NCBI GenBank assembly: GCA_020740775.1
Contig: JAHEWK010000014.1
Coordinates: 372,001-436,000, forward strand
DNA: 64,000 nt
Origin: Ilyonectria destructans
Taxonomy: Eukaryota; Ascomycota; Sordariomycetes; Hypocreales; Nectriaceae
Direction: 5' to 3'
Shown here: piece after piece, positions 32,801 through 44,015 of the stretch
Layout: each line of letters opens with the position of its first letter
Position numbering within the stretch: position 1 is the stretch's first letter
The notes under the pieces: model-generated
Databases searched by the model: none
Told to the model about the DNA's origin: nothing
What the model saw: the letters and a program-made list of their open reading frames with translations, nothing else
Program-made: the position numbers and the translations under genes

Positions 32801-34884
32801 GCCCAGCCACGGGGTACTAGGTCTGGCAGCAGCGCCAGCCTCGCGTGGTGACCGTTCGGCTGAATCTGGATACACGGAGATCACTGTGTCTCGAGGAACA
32901 TGATCTCCCTGTTGCTCACGTGATGACATAATGTCGAAGTTTGGAACGGAAATGCGCTAACCCACAAAGAGGTCAACGGCCCTGGGACGACCTTGGCATT
33001 CCCGAAGTCTTCGCGTTTTGGATGGCAGTCTGATTTGAACATCTCGGTAGGGAGGACTTGGACCTGCAAATGGCCCAAGTTCGGCAAGTACCTTGGTCCT
33101 GGAAATATTCAACCCAGCAAGCTGAGCGTTGCCCCTATGACCAAGCTGAGAGGCGCATGCCCATCCATCCCCTTCTCCTTTATCGCTGCAGGTCCATTTC
33201 CAGCCAGTCAGATTTCACTCAGCTTGATTCAGATGGAAATGCGCCAGCTGCCGCAGCTGCGACACACAGGGTCGACTGTGAGGGCTGTGGGTGGCTTGCT
33301 TGCCGTGCGGCGTGCCTTGCCCTGCACGACATTCCACCTCGGTTGCCCCACTCGCTCATCTTCAGACTGAGGTTGAATGACGAGGAAATGCGTTTCCAGC
33401 CAATCATGTCGCCAGCTGGGATCCAATCACTTTCAAGATTCGAGGTCTCCAAAGTGAGATACCGTAGCAAGTACAAGGTATCATCCTCCGAGGCCACCGA
33501 AACTTCACCGACTGTCACTGTCCACGTCTCGCCATTCAATGCCGCAAACAGCCCACCCGACAGACACTGCGCCCGTCCGCCAGCGAGCACAACCTCCGGG
33601 TTTAGCGGGTCTGACGCACCGAAAGCCCGAGCAGTTGGTCTTCAATCTGAGACAATTACTTCCCGAGCACGCGGGCTGCTCTTTAATAATATCGGCATAA
33701 CCCTGCCCATACAGCCATGATGCTCGACACCTTAGAGGGACCAGTAATGCGGCATCAGGCTGACACCAAGAAACAACCTAGTCGAACACACCGGTGCTTG
33801 GCGGAGCATCCCAGTAGCCCCGTCTCATCGTCCTTGGCCGGCATCCAATGCCGAAGCGCTACGCGTGATCTAGACCAAGGAAACATGCCTTGCATTTTCT
33901 TGCCGTAGGTGCATTGCTATTAGAATGCCTTGAGATGATAGACTTTACAGTCAATCAACCGCATCCCATCAATGTGATATCACCCACGAGAAAGTCGACG
34001 AATTCGTAGTCATCTATTCTCGAGACAGGCCGAACCTCCTCGCAATATTCCACAGTCATGGTCACGACGCCGAGGGTTACGGCTAGAAAGAATGGTGTCA
34101 TTACTGGAATGCGACGGTTTACTCTGGTTGTTGCACGTCCTTATCGCGTTAATCAATGACTATGGGTATCAATGTTTATTGCAGCAGGGATGAGCTTCTA
34201 TCTCACTGGAATGCACCCTCTGATCTGAGCGAGGTTGATGAATCTGACAGCTCGAGCGAATCCTCCAAGGAATCGAATCGACGACTCAGGAACATACCCC
34301 CACAGCAATGCACCCTGTCTCCCACAACAAGAAACACATTGAATCGCAGTTAAGTCGGTGATGGCTTGCAACAAAGCTTCTATCGATATTTCCACAATCT
34401 GCTTCGAAGGAGCTTCGATGTTAGATCATGACTTGGAGATGACGTTTCAATGAGGCAGTTTAGGTGTAGAGCGACGCTAGTCCTTTGTACCCAGCTAACA
34501 CCTCTAGCGTTGCGGCGTAGGCGCTTCTGCCTGAGGCCAATAGAGGAGCCGCCCGCGCTGCCAGCAGCCTAAGCAAGCTTCTGAGGCTGGAGAGGACAGA
34601 CAACGCGCATCCTAGATCCAAGGGGGAAGAAGCAACGAACAAAGTACCAGCGCCAACGTCAACGTCAACGCGCCCGCATTCGTGGAGCTTCTCACGAGGG
34701 ACGAATATACCGAGTCCTCCATGAGGCCCTTTATCAGCTGATCAACCCGAAATCTCCGACGTCATCGGCCTCCACGTCACGGCCTCCGCATCCGCCGTCG
34801 CTACCCATCGCCAAACCTCGAGCCTCGACCGCAAACTCCTTGGCAACCTTCGCTCCCTCTCACCCCTCCAGAACCGTCGCCGCC
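29829..34884. other. 5-kb gene desert
   Basis: No gene I can support on either strand. The longest open frames (for example 33058-33720 and 32075-32725, both plus) overlap other open frames, lack splice logic and resemble no family. The stretch has several GGTACC/AAGGTAC-type micromotifs (about 30345-30375, 30970-31065, 33085-33100) and CTGCAAGC-type low complexity near 30190-30250. The final part is the promoter and leader of the TMEM115-like gene. Confidence 0.4.
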
Positions 34885-36033
34885 ATGGCGCCGCGGATAA
34901 ACATCCCGCCTGTCACTCGGATCCTCCTCATCGGGCTGGTCGCCCAGTCCCTCCTCAGCGCCGCCATCCGCTATCGCCAATGGACCGAGAACACAAAAAT
35001 CGTCATCCCGTACCTGACGCTGGTGCCCCAGCTCTCCATCATCTATCCATGGACCTTCCTAACGTCCACGTTCGTCGAGAGCAACGTCTTCACCCTTTCC
35101 CTTGCCGCTGCGACGCTGTACCATGGCGGCCGTTACCTTGAGAGAGCTTGGTCGTCAGCCGAACTGGCCAAGTTCCTCGCCCTTGTCTCAGTTGTTCCCA
35201 ACTTCCTGACACTCTGTGTCATGGTCCTCTTCTTCTCCCTGACGCGCAACGAGAGCTGGACGTATGTGCTTCCATTTTATCCCCGCTACCATGCGAATTT
35301 CTACTAACTAGCGACTGTGCCAATTAGTCTGACCGTCATCGCTGGAACTATCCCCGTTCAGATCTCCTTCCTCGTGGCATTCAGTCAGCTCGTCCCGGCC
35401 CATACCGTGACCCTCTTCCGCGGCATCTTGTCGCTACGAGTCCCGCGCTTCCCGCTGCTTTACATCGGCATCGTCCTGCTTCTGTCGCTCACCCCACTAC
35501 TGCCTAGAGCTTCCTTCTGGCTCGCCTTCTTCGGGTTCCTCACCAGCTGGACGTACCTCCGATTCTACAAGACCGTCTTCCCCGATCTCGATTCGTCCCA
35601 GCCGGCCTCCCTCAACGGCGATGCAAGCGAGACCTTTGCCTTCGCCGAGTTCTTCCCCGGCCCTGTCAAACCCGTCGTCGCCGCTCTCTCCGACCAAGTG
35701 TTTGGCGTTCTGGTGGCCATGCGTGTGTGCTCCCCCTTCGCTCACGGCGACGTGCCTCGTAAGGACAGCATGCTCCACCGTGGCTCTCCAGGAGGCGCCC
35801 GCGCAGAGGCTGAGAGGAGGAGAGCCATTGCCCTTCGAGCTCTGGATCAGCGACTTCATGCCGCGACTGGTGGCCAAGGGTCACGAGGACCTTCGCAGCC
35901 CCCAACCCAGACCACAGGCCCGACTGTGCAGACTCAGCCCCAGCCTGCCACACAGACGGCCATGACGTCGCAACCCGGCCCCATGTTGGGTGAGACCAAG
36001 TTCGAGCCCGAACACGACTCGGGGAAGAGCTGA
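34885..36033 (+). CDS. TMEM115/PL6-like rhomboid-fold Golgi membrane protein
   Basis: Exons 34885-35261 and 35328-36033 (66-bp intron, GTATGT...TTAG); 360 residues. Seen: short cytosolic N-terminus, then several hydrophobic segments (ITRILLIGLVAQSLL, LTFLTSTFVE region, LALVSVVPNFLTLCVMVLFF, LTVIAGTIPVQISFLVAF, LLYIGIVLLLSLTPLLP, SFWLAFFGFLTSWTYL) arranged as in the DUF1751/TMEM115 family, and a hydrophilic Pro/Gln/Thr-rich C-terminal tail. The family is rhomboid-like but without the Ser-His protease dyad, and the animal member sits in the Golgi and affects retrograde transport. The ATG at 34885 is chosen; the frame is open 45 nt further upstream but begins with TTG. Confidence 0.88.
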
Positions 36034-36483
36034 GCTAGTGCATTCATTGCAGAGAATACAGCAAACATAACATGACGTCGGTTTGACTGGTGTACGAATT
36101 TACTAATATCAAGGATCTGAGTCGGCTGAGGAATTGGCCAACTGTTGACGAATGGGCCAAAAGAGGGTAGCGTTTCTGCCGCTCATGATGATTTTAATAG
36201 AGAAGCAACTCATGATCCAGATCACAGGGTGTTTCCACGGTGTCCTGGGTATATATCCCCTTTTTTGTTCTTGGCGTGCGACCTGGGCCCGGACCTTATG
36301 ATAGTGTAGGGTACGATAGATATCAAATGAGAATTTCTATGAGCGATGCCGAGTCTTCATCCAGCACCTGGCACAATCATCCGAGCCACGAACCGAACAA
36401 GCAACCGCCAAAAATGGACAGCAGCACGACGGAGCAAAAAAAGGAAACCTCGCTTGCTCGCAATCGAATTTATGTATAGGAAT
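36034..36483. other. Intergenic region, TMEM115-like 3' UTR to tRNA
   Basis: 450 bp following the TMEM115-like stop. Nothing recognised except 3' UTR-like sequence leading to the tRNA-Lys gene. Confidence 0.35.
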
Positions 36484-36566
36484 AGCCCGATGCGGGGGTC
36501 GAACCCGCAACCTTGAGATCGCGTTCTCGTAAGAGTCTCACGCTCTACCGATTGAGCTAACCGGGC
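36484..36566 (-). tRNA. tRNA-Lys (CTT) with a short intron
   Basis: Read on the minus strand: acceptor stem GCCCGGT pairing with ATCGGGC, D-arm AGCTCAATCGGTAGAGC (matching box A), anticodon stem TGAGA/TCTCA with loop CTCTTA holding anticodon CTT, an intron of about 11 nt after the purine at position 37, and a T-arm GCGGG-TTCGACC-CCCGC (box B). All stems pair. The intron position directly after position 37 is that of eukaryotic nuclear tRNA introns. Confidence 0.95.
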
Positions 36567-36731
36567 GTGGTTCTTATTGGATGATGCTCTGGGCTTCGAA
36601 ACCGAACTTGTGAACCTCACTGTGGATGCCGGGCTTGTCATGATTGTTTGTTGGTGGATATCCAGTCCGGTAGGGTTGTCATGAATGCGGTGCCTCGTTG
36701 TATGCCGGCTGTGTTGCTAGAGCACAATCCC

Positions 36732-37330
36732 CTATGGACCACTCTTCCCTTCCGATCGTTTCTCGGGATCAGATGTCCTTTGCTCTGCCACCAGCTCGGG
36801 TGGGTTCGATACTGTTAGGCTTTTCGACAATGACTCGGTGATAATGTCCTGCTCTTCACCTCTGGGAAACTGGTGTGGCTCCAGCTTTGGCGTCTCCTCA
36901 TAATCTCTATTGCCAATCGGGCAGTTACCGTGGTCGATATTGAGGCACTGGGAGGCGGTTCCAGGATGTCTAGCCACAGAGGTGACAACTGTGTGTATGA
37001 ATATACCTCACCTGGTTGAACAGGCCGTGCAGCTTGCTTTTGGCTCTGCAGGGAGGTGGTTGACCGTCTGGCGTTGTGATGGCATCTAAAACTCACAGTT
37101 TCCCCTCTCCTAAGGTCAGCCTGCGAGTGGCCAAGAGACGACACAACAGCAGGCCTTGTTCTGGGGATTTGTAAACGATGAGTTGGGTTCCAGGCGGTTG
37201 GTAAGGCGAGATGGCTCGATTTCGTCGTCGTCGTCGTCTGTTGATCGCTTGGTGTGGATTGGCAACAGTCGGTCAGTGTGTGAGAGGGTGAGCTTTGACC
37301 TCGGTGACTCGAAACAATATGGCGGGACAC
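36732..37330 (-). pseudogene. Possible degraded or unrecognised two-exon coding sequence
   Basis: On the minus strand a frame ending at 36732 (stop TAG) reads CLNIDHGNCPIGNRDYEETP and onward in protein-like composition. It joins in phase, through a normal 66-bp intron (GTGAGG...CCCAG), to an exon reading DGQPPPCRAKSKLHGLFNQ. Upstream, the same frame continues as a protein-like stretch (ISPYQPPGTQLIVYKSPEQG) but is broken by one TGA, and no in-frame ATG is seen. This may be a decayed gene, a gene with an unrecognised intron, or chance. No family recognised. Confidence 0.25.
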
Positions 37331-37439
37331 AATACTACAACCTGCCCGTCACATGGGAAGTACTTGGGTTGTGAGTTTAGATATACGATGGTAGATTATG
37401 CGACAAGGAACGTTTGTATTGAGAAGGTGAGATTGAAGT

Positions 37440-37680
37440 TGGGGTAAAAGTTAAAGAATTGGTATTCACACACACCTATTGCTATTTACACACAAAACTA
37501 CTTATCTTGATCGTGCTGGTAATTAGGTATCTACCATCCTAATAAATCAGTTAAGGGAATTTTATTTATATAACCCTTAATTATACTATCTGTCCCCTAA
37601 TAATTATCGTCGTTAGATGTACTAAATTCTGGTCATTAATACGGTTAGGTAGGCGATGGTCTAAGACTCTAAAGTTAAAG
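37440..37680. repeat. AT-rich island, possible RIP-mutated element relic
   Basis: About 240 bp that is clearly AT-rich compared with its GC-rich surroundings, with TATA/TTAA-rich text and a TTAAGGG...CCCTTAA inverted repeat (37551-37557 and 37574-37580). It lies 0.9 kb from the tRNA-Lys gene. Composition suggests an old repeat element degraded by C-to-T mutation, but no element ends or ORF are visible. Confidence 0.4.
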
Positions 37681-38104
37681 GTGTAGGGTAAACACATTTG
37701 GTGCCTGGACAAGCCGCATTCCCAAGATCGCATCTAGAATCCCCAGACACCGGCCGTTCAGGGGCCACCCCTGCCACAGCCAATAGCACGCAGCTAATTT
37801 CCATGGCACTCGCGCCTCGGATCCTCCCGTGATACGAAGTCCGGATGCCGTCACTGGGTGAGTTGGCAACATGAATGAACGCTCACAATTGAGGGCATTC
37901 TAAATTGATCTGTCATTGTCAACTGCAGCGGGGCGTGGATTTACTTCATGAGGTAGAGAAAGATAAAGAAACGGCGAATTCGCGTTGATATCCGCCCGCC
38001 CGCGTCTAAGTCTCCCTTGCAACAAGAACGTGGCATCCGCAACCCGCAACCCGCAACTCACCATCGCCAACCTCACCCTTCATTGCCTCTGAATCGCAAC
38101 CACG

Positions 38105-39882
38105 ATGGGTTGGCCATACGAGTTCGTCACGCTCTCAGACGAGGAAAAAGACGCCCGCCACGACTCCATCGCGCTCCACGCGGCCGTCGGCTTCTGGTCC
38201 GCCTTCGCGCCGGCCGCCGCGCTGCTGCTGGTGCGCGCCGTGGCCCGCGTGCGCCGCGCCTCCCGGGGCCAGTATCGCGAGGTGCCCAACTCGCCGGCCG
38301 TCAAGGCCCGGCGCCAGAGTTGGAGCGGCGGCGCGGCGCAGCGCTGGCGTGGGCTGCTGTGGTGGATCGGGGAGGATGTGTACTTCCTCGGCGCGCATTG
38401 GGGACATCGCGATGAATGGATCATGGGACTCATCTGGACCGTCTGGCTTTTGTTCTTGTGTGTTCGCGGGACGGGCAAAGGTCGGTCAATTCCAATCTCC
38501 AATCTTAACCCACCCCGAGTCTCTCATCTGGTCTCGTAATTAACCCACTAACACCATCCCTAGATTATCTCCATCTCACCAAACGCTTCGGCGCCATCGC
38601 AACCTCGCAGTTGCCCGTCCAGTACCTCCTCTCACTCAAGTATCTCAGCCCCTTTGGCTACTTCTTCCGCTCTTCGCACGAGCGCCTCAACCGCTACCAC
38701 CGCATCCTGGGCCGCATCATCTACTTTCTGCTCATCCTGCACGCCGTCTTCTACAACGTCTTCTTCATCGAGTCCGGCATCTGGCTCAAGCGCTTCTTCG
38801 CCTACGTCGTCTTCGCCGGCGTCGTTGCCTTCACCCTCCTGCACGCCCTCAATGGCACGTCCATGGCTAAGATGCGCGAGCAGTCGTATCGCGTCTTCTT
38901 CGTCGTCCACCTCACTGCTGCCTTTCTTGTGCCGCCGTTGATATTCTTTCATGCGTCCTCGACGAGGATCTACGTCTCCTTGGCTATTGGTTTCCTCGTG
39001 CTGGATCTTGTTGCGCGGAAGATAATTACCGTCACTACACCGGCCATCATCGAGTCTATTCCTGGCACAGACCTGCTCAAGATCTCGGCCTCGATGCCCA
39101 GCAAGAACATTATCAAGTTCAAAGCCCACCCGGGAGCACATCTCTACCTCAACCTGCCCCCGGCATCCCGCCCTAACCCCGACCCCCTTTCCACGGGTAA
39201 CCTCCTCTTCGAATTTCTTTACAACCCCTTCACCGTTGTATCAGCCAATGAGGAATCCGGCGACGTGACTTTTGTTGCCCGCAAGAGAAGTGGACCCATG
39301 TCAACCCGCCTCGCCGAGTTTGCGGCGGCTGGTGTTCCTTCAACACCGGAGGGCAAAATCCCCCTTTGCATCGAAGGCCCCTACGGCGCTGTAGGGAAGA
39401 CGTTCCCCGACCTGGTTGGCTCTGGAATTAGTCGCATTCTCCTTGTCGCTGGTGGTGTCGGTGCCACCTTTGCCGTGCCCATCTACCATGCTATCCTCGC
39501 CGATACGCCTTCTGCCCGCATCCAATTTGTCTGGGCCGTCCACTCCCCCGGCGACGCCACCTGGGCTCCCTCTGACTCCACGGGGAAGAGCCTTATGGAC
39601 GACGACCAAGTCCAGCTCTTCCTTACGGGCGACATGGGCGTCTCCAGCACTCGTGACACTGCTGGTGGTGATATCCAGTTGGACTCCCGGCCCCAGCATA
39701 ACGTGAAACGGCCCAACTTCCAAAAGATCGTCGACGACATCTTCAAGACAGGGACGAATGAAAAGGTCGCTGTGCTGGTGTGCGGGCCAGTTCAGATGGG
39801 GAGAGAGTTGCGCCGGTGCCTCACGCCCTGGGTTATGAAGGGGCGTGACGTTTGGTGGCACAATGAGAACTTTGGATGGTGA
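38105..39882 (+). CDS. Ferric reductase / NADPH oxidase-like flavocytochrome
   Basis: Transmembrane electron-transfer protein moving electrons from cytosolic NADPH through FAD and two hemes. Exons 38105-38480 and 38564-39882 (donor GTCGGT, acceptor CCTAG); 564 residues. Seen: N-terminal hydrophobic segment, then the ferric-reductase membrane domain with four heme-ligand candidates at about H171, H185, H241 and H255, i.e. the classical twice-repeated His-x13-His; the FAD-binding HPFT motif appears as NPFTV; GPYG and the NADPH-binding VAGGVGATFAVPIY follow; C-terminal VLVCGPVQM and terminal aromatic FGW. It could be a metalloreductase or an Aim14-like oxidase; the sequence does not separate them. 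The non-standard donor leaves the first intron slightly uncertain, but phases match. Confidence 0.88.
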
Positions 39883-40346
39883 AGGACACCACCAAGCTGG
39901 CGTTTGGGCGACTACTTTAGCATATCGGATAGATAGGGTTGATTAATCTTACATGGGCACTTATTACGTACTGCACCATCAGAGTTTCGCAGCGTTCATT
40001 GCCAAAAACCATCATGTTGCTAGGATATATAACAGCTCAACTTCATCTCAAAAACCCACCCTATCATCCGATACCCAGCTCGGTCGAGTCTCAACGCCAG
40101 CACACCCACCAGCTTCGACCCTTCATGATATCCTCGCACTGCTGAAAAAATGCTAAACAAGTCTAATCTCTTCCGTGGAAGGGTACTGGTCGAATTTGAG
40201 AGGCTTCTATGCCATGAACGTGGAAAACAAAAAACATCAAAAACTCATGTGGAAAGCGAGGTTTCCCGTATCATAAAAGGCATCGAGGCCAACAGAACCA
40301 ATGACGCCAAATGACTCCCTGTGTGTCTTGCGTCGGAAACAATCAA
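39883..40346. other. Convergent 3' intergenic region
   Basis: About 460 bp between the stops of the flavocytochrome gene and the Nab3-like gene. 3' UTR-like; nothing else recognised. Confidence 0.4.
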
Positions 40347-43119
40347 CTACTGTCGGTACCGGGCCAGCTGTGCCATAATGTTCTGGACCTGGACTGCAGC
40401 ATCGCCATTGGCGGCGCCTCCACCGTTTGGTGCCTGCTGACCTCCGTATGCGGCACCATACGCCCCTTGGGGAGGCAGTTGCTGCTGAGCTGCAGCATTG
40501 CCACCGAGGCTTCCCAAAATTGCCTGGATATCAACCTGTGAAGGGCCCGCGGTAGCGGCATTTGGCCCATGCTGCGCAGCGGTGCCTTGGGGGCCGCTTT
40601 GGATCGATGCCAGTAACCGTTGGAGTGTGGCGTTATCAACTTGACCCATGAGACCCGCAATGTCTGTGGGGTTGGCTGGAGCGTGCTGGGCATATTGGTT
40701 GGGTTGTTGTCCACCAGGAAAGGCGCCCATCTGTTGCTGAGGCTGTCCGCCGTATGGGTTCGCGAAGCCAGCGGCAGCATATGGCTGGGCATAGCTTGCT
40801 GTAGCGCCCGACGCCTTGGCTCGTAGGATGACTTCTGCCGCCGTAGTAGGGTCGAGGTCGACGTACTGGTCGAACCGGACGTTGCTCATGCCACCAGAGC
40901 GGTCAAAGGCCTGGACCGGAATCCTCCCGAGGTTTTGAGCCCGAAGGTCGAGGTCTACCACAGCATGAACACCCTCAGCAGCCTGACGCTGGATGACAGC
41001 GTCCTTGGGGATTCTTGGGTGAAGGAACATGACTTCCGACTTTAGGCCCTTTGTCTTGAATGTGTGCTCAACCCATGTGACGAAATCTCGGTTGACATCT
41101 GGTTGAAGGATGATCTGCACGTCGGGAATATCGGATCCGTATCGCCGGGGAAGCTCAAGTTCGCCCTCATGTCGAGATCGCCCATACGGGCTGGGGCTCC
41201 TCCTTCTGTATGAACTCTTGTCGTTGCGTTTGTAGCCGCCAGGAGATCGCGAGCGTCCTCTTCCACGACCGTTGTCGTGAAATCCTCGATCACGGCCGTA
41301 ACCATCATCTCTTTCGTAATCGTTTCGACTAGGCGAATGGTTGCGCCCTGGCCGGTAGTCGTCTCGGTTCTGTTGACTATACCGGTCATTTCGGCGCCCA
41401 CCACCATCGCGCCCACCGCCATCGCGTCCACCACCATCGCGCCCACCGCCATCGCGTCCACCACCATCGCGTCCACCACCATCACGTCCACCACCATCAC
41501 GGCCGCTGTCACGTCCGTTACTCTCGCGTCCGCCGCCGCCGTCACGGCCGCGTCCTCGTTCAGGACTTCGGTTTTTTTCCTTCTTGGATTTGTCTTGGAC
41601 ACGAGATATCTCGAGATCTGTCAATGGTTAGGATTGAAGGGCACACGACACAAAGCCGGGTTGGTCGGGGTAACTGACGGATTCTGCGTCCCTTGATCTC
41701 AATTCCTTGCAGATTCTCCATGGCGCCGTGTCCTTCATCGACAGTGTGATATTGCACGAACCCGTAGGCTGATTTGAGGGAGATCTGGGCCAGTCTTCCG
41801 AACCGGTGGAATAAATCAAATACATCACGCTTCGATACCTTGTCGCTCGAAAGGTTGCCTGTAGAGAATATGTGAGCGCCGTTTTTAGACGCACCAGACG
41901 CGGATCGTGTACCAATAAAGAGGCGAGAACCCTCGGGAAACCGGTCCCATTTGGCTTCGGACATGTACTGTCGCTCATCGGCCATGAATTGGTCCCATTG
42001 TCGCTGGTAATCAGCATCTTGAGGTCTATCAGTAGCATAAGCGGGAGATTGGGGCGGATAGGGAGGGGCAGTCAAGGAAGTGATGGCAACGGATGCATTG
42101 AGACCACTGGCGGCTGCAGGGGCGAGGTTGCCCAGAGCGTCTGGAGATGTTCCTGGTACGCCCGCAGCGACATATGTAGAGGGCTGACCGGGTGTTGGCG
42201 GGACAGCGACACTGGCTGGGATACTTGAACTCGAGCCGGATGGGTGGTGCTGCGAGGTATACGATTGGGATGCTGCTTGCGGCAATGGGGGCCTCGGGGG
42301 GAGAGAGGCAGACGATGGGAGAGCAGAGGACGAAGCGTTGGGGCCGGCGGGCAGTTCAGCCTTTGCGGGCAAGGCAGATGGATCATCGCTGGAGGTGGGC
42401 TCAGCGGGGGCAGTGAGGTCTGCCACGAGGCGCTGGATATCAGCCGACGGGTTGGGAGACCCGGCGGCGTTGGAGTCTGCACTGGCCGTGGAGGGAGAGG
42501 TCACCGACTGGAAGCCTGCTTGGTCGGGGTTGGAAGGATGAGCGCCCGACGTGATCGCATCGTCCGTATGTGCTTCATAGATGGTAACTGATGAACCGGA
42601 CTGAGCTTGGTGGGCTGAGGTGGATGGCGAGTTATGAACGGCATATGAAGTCTCTGATGGGTGGCTTGTCAAGTGCTCGGATGAAAGAGAAACTTCGTTG
42701 GATTCTCGGGGCATTGATGATACATCTTCTGGCTGAATGTCCCCGCCTTCACCCTCCTCAGGACCAATGGGTGAGTCAAAGGTCTTTGCGTAATCGTCAT
42801 TGCTGTCGGGCAATTCCTGCTGAGGCGGAGGTTGCTGGGGCTGGGCAACCTCGTCTTGCTCAATCTCGCCGTAGGGGTCGTTGAGGCTGTCGTCATCTAC
42901 TACATCGTCATCACCGGCGCCCATGATGGGGTCGAGGTTGGGGTCGCTGCTAGCGGAGGCGTTGGCGGCGGCGGCGGTAGCAGCAGCAACCATGGCGTCG
43001 ATGCTATCGACAGTGTCCTGCAGCGCAGGAACCACCTGGGACGCAGCCGAGTGAACGGGCGAGGGGCTGATGGGAGAGAGGTTGGCAGTGGCCAGCAGCT
43101 CTGCCTCGTCTGAATTCAT
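40347..43119 (-). CDS. NAB3: Nab3-like RNA-binding protein with RRM and RGG-type repeats
   Basis: Minus-strand exons 43119-41913, 41858-41679, 41617-40347; 885 residues. In yeast Nab3 is part of the Nrd1-Nab3-Sen1 complex that terminates short non-coding transcripts. Seen: a long low-complexity acidic, Ser- and Pro-rich N-terminus; one RRM about residues 397-467 (RNP2 RLFIGNL created by splicing, KRDVFDLFHRFGRLAQISLKSAYGFVQ, GRRIHLEIS created by the second splice); a basic region with seven GGGRD repeats about 500-537; a C-terminal globular part (PDVQIILQPDVNRDFVTWVE..., VMFLHPRI) and a Gln/Ala/Gly-rich tail. The first intron is 54 bp, in frame and without a stop, so a naive ORF call would keep it. 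An upstream open frame (to 43227) has only a non-ATG start. Divergent from the ICT1-like gene. Confidence 0.85.
41396..41500 (-). repeat. 15-bp tandem repeat coding GGGRD in the Nab3-like gene
   Basis: About seven consecutive 15-bp units on the minus strand, coding Gly-Gly-Gly-Arg-Asp, with small substitutions (CGC/CGT/CAC in the Arg/Asp region). Arg-Gly rich tracts of this sort bind RNA and are often methylated on Arg; copy number is likely to vary between strains. Confidence 0.85.
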
Positions 43120-44015
43120 AGAAGTGTGGATTTTTGAAGGTTTGCTTGACAGTAAGAGGACGCAAGATGCGGAATGTGGGATGTGGGATGCAGGACGTGG
43201 AGAGGTCCCGAAGAGCCGCGAGCGCACAAGCGACGCCAGTCAAGGGTTGCAGTCTAATAGCGACGGAGAATTGGGGCTCGTCTTGTCAGTGGATGGTGGA
43301 TGCGGTTGTGGGCGATCAACCTGGCGTAAGTAAAGACCGGGATTGTGCTTGAGAAAATGGGGCCGCAGATGATAAAAAACGAGGGCTGGAGGAACACAAG
43401 CAAGCAAGCACCAAGCCAGCAAGCAAGTAGCGGGCGATTGGGCGGTTGGTTCTGCGACGTCGGAGATGGGCGAGTCGCACGACGACGAGTGGGCTGGTGG
43501 GTGGGACGGCGCGAGAGCACGAGAGATAGAGGGAGAGAGTGAGAGCGAGAGCGAGAGAGGAAACGCGAGAGAGAGAAGTGGTGAGAGGGTGGGTAGTTAG
43601 ACCGTCGCCAAGGAGCGCGTCAGTGGCGACGGAGAGAAGGCGTTAATCGTGTTGATGTCGATGTTAGAGTCAGAATTCAAGAGCCCGTAGCGTGAGGAGT
43701 CGATGGGACGAAGGAGAAGAGAGAAGGCTGGTTGTGCCTTGGGTCGGGATGAGGCTGACGGCTTGATCGGGCGCCCGCGCAAAAACCTGGCCGCGGCGAC
43801 GCTAGGCAGTTTACAGTAAGGCGGTCAAGAGTGCTGCACGGCAGTTTCACGCCCAAGCCCCAGCAAGGCAAGCCCCGAGGCAAGCCACCTGCAGGAGCCG
43901 TTCGCCAGCTGGTCGCCAGGTGCCAGCGGCAGCCCGCGTGGTACTGGATTCGATCTCTTTGTTCTCTGTTGAGACACTGTCGAGACAGGCCGCACAGCAC
44001 CGCATTAGATCGACA
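43120..44015. promoter_or_regulatory. Divergent promoter of the Nab3-like and ICT1-like genes with long purine tract
   Basis: About 900 bp. The part at 43500-43600 is a dense GA run on the plus strand (C/T on the Nab3 sense strand: GAGAGTGAGAGCGAGAGCG-type), and 43395-43430 has AAGCAAGCAAGC-type short repeats. These fit a long pyrimidine-rich leader for the Nab3-like mRNA. No uORF or factor site can be assigned with confidence. Confidence 0.45.

Noticed and set aside
33058..33720. 220-codon plus-strand ORF in the 5-kb desert
   Set aside because: Text is Arg/Ser/Pro-biased without domain-like segments, and other open frames overlap it; no family seen.
43498..43600. GA-rich run considered as a mobile-element end or centromeric satellite
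   Set aside because: Position directly upstream of the Nab3-like gene and C/T polarity on its sense strand fit an ordinary leader tract.
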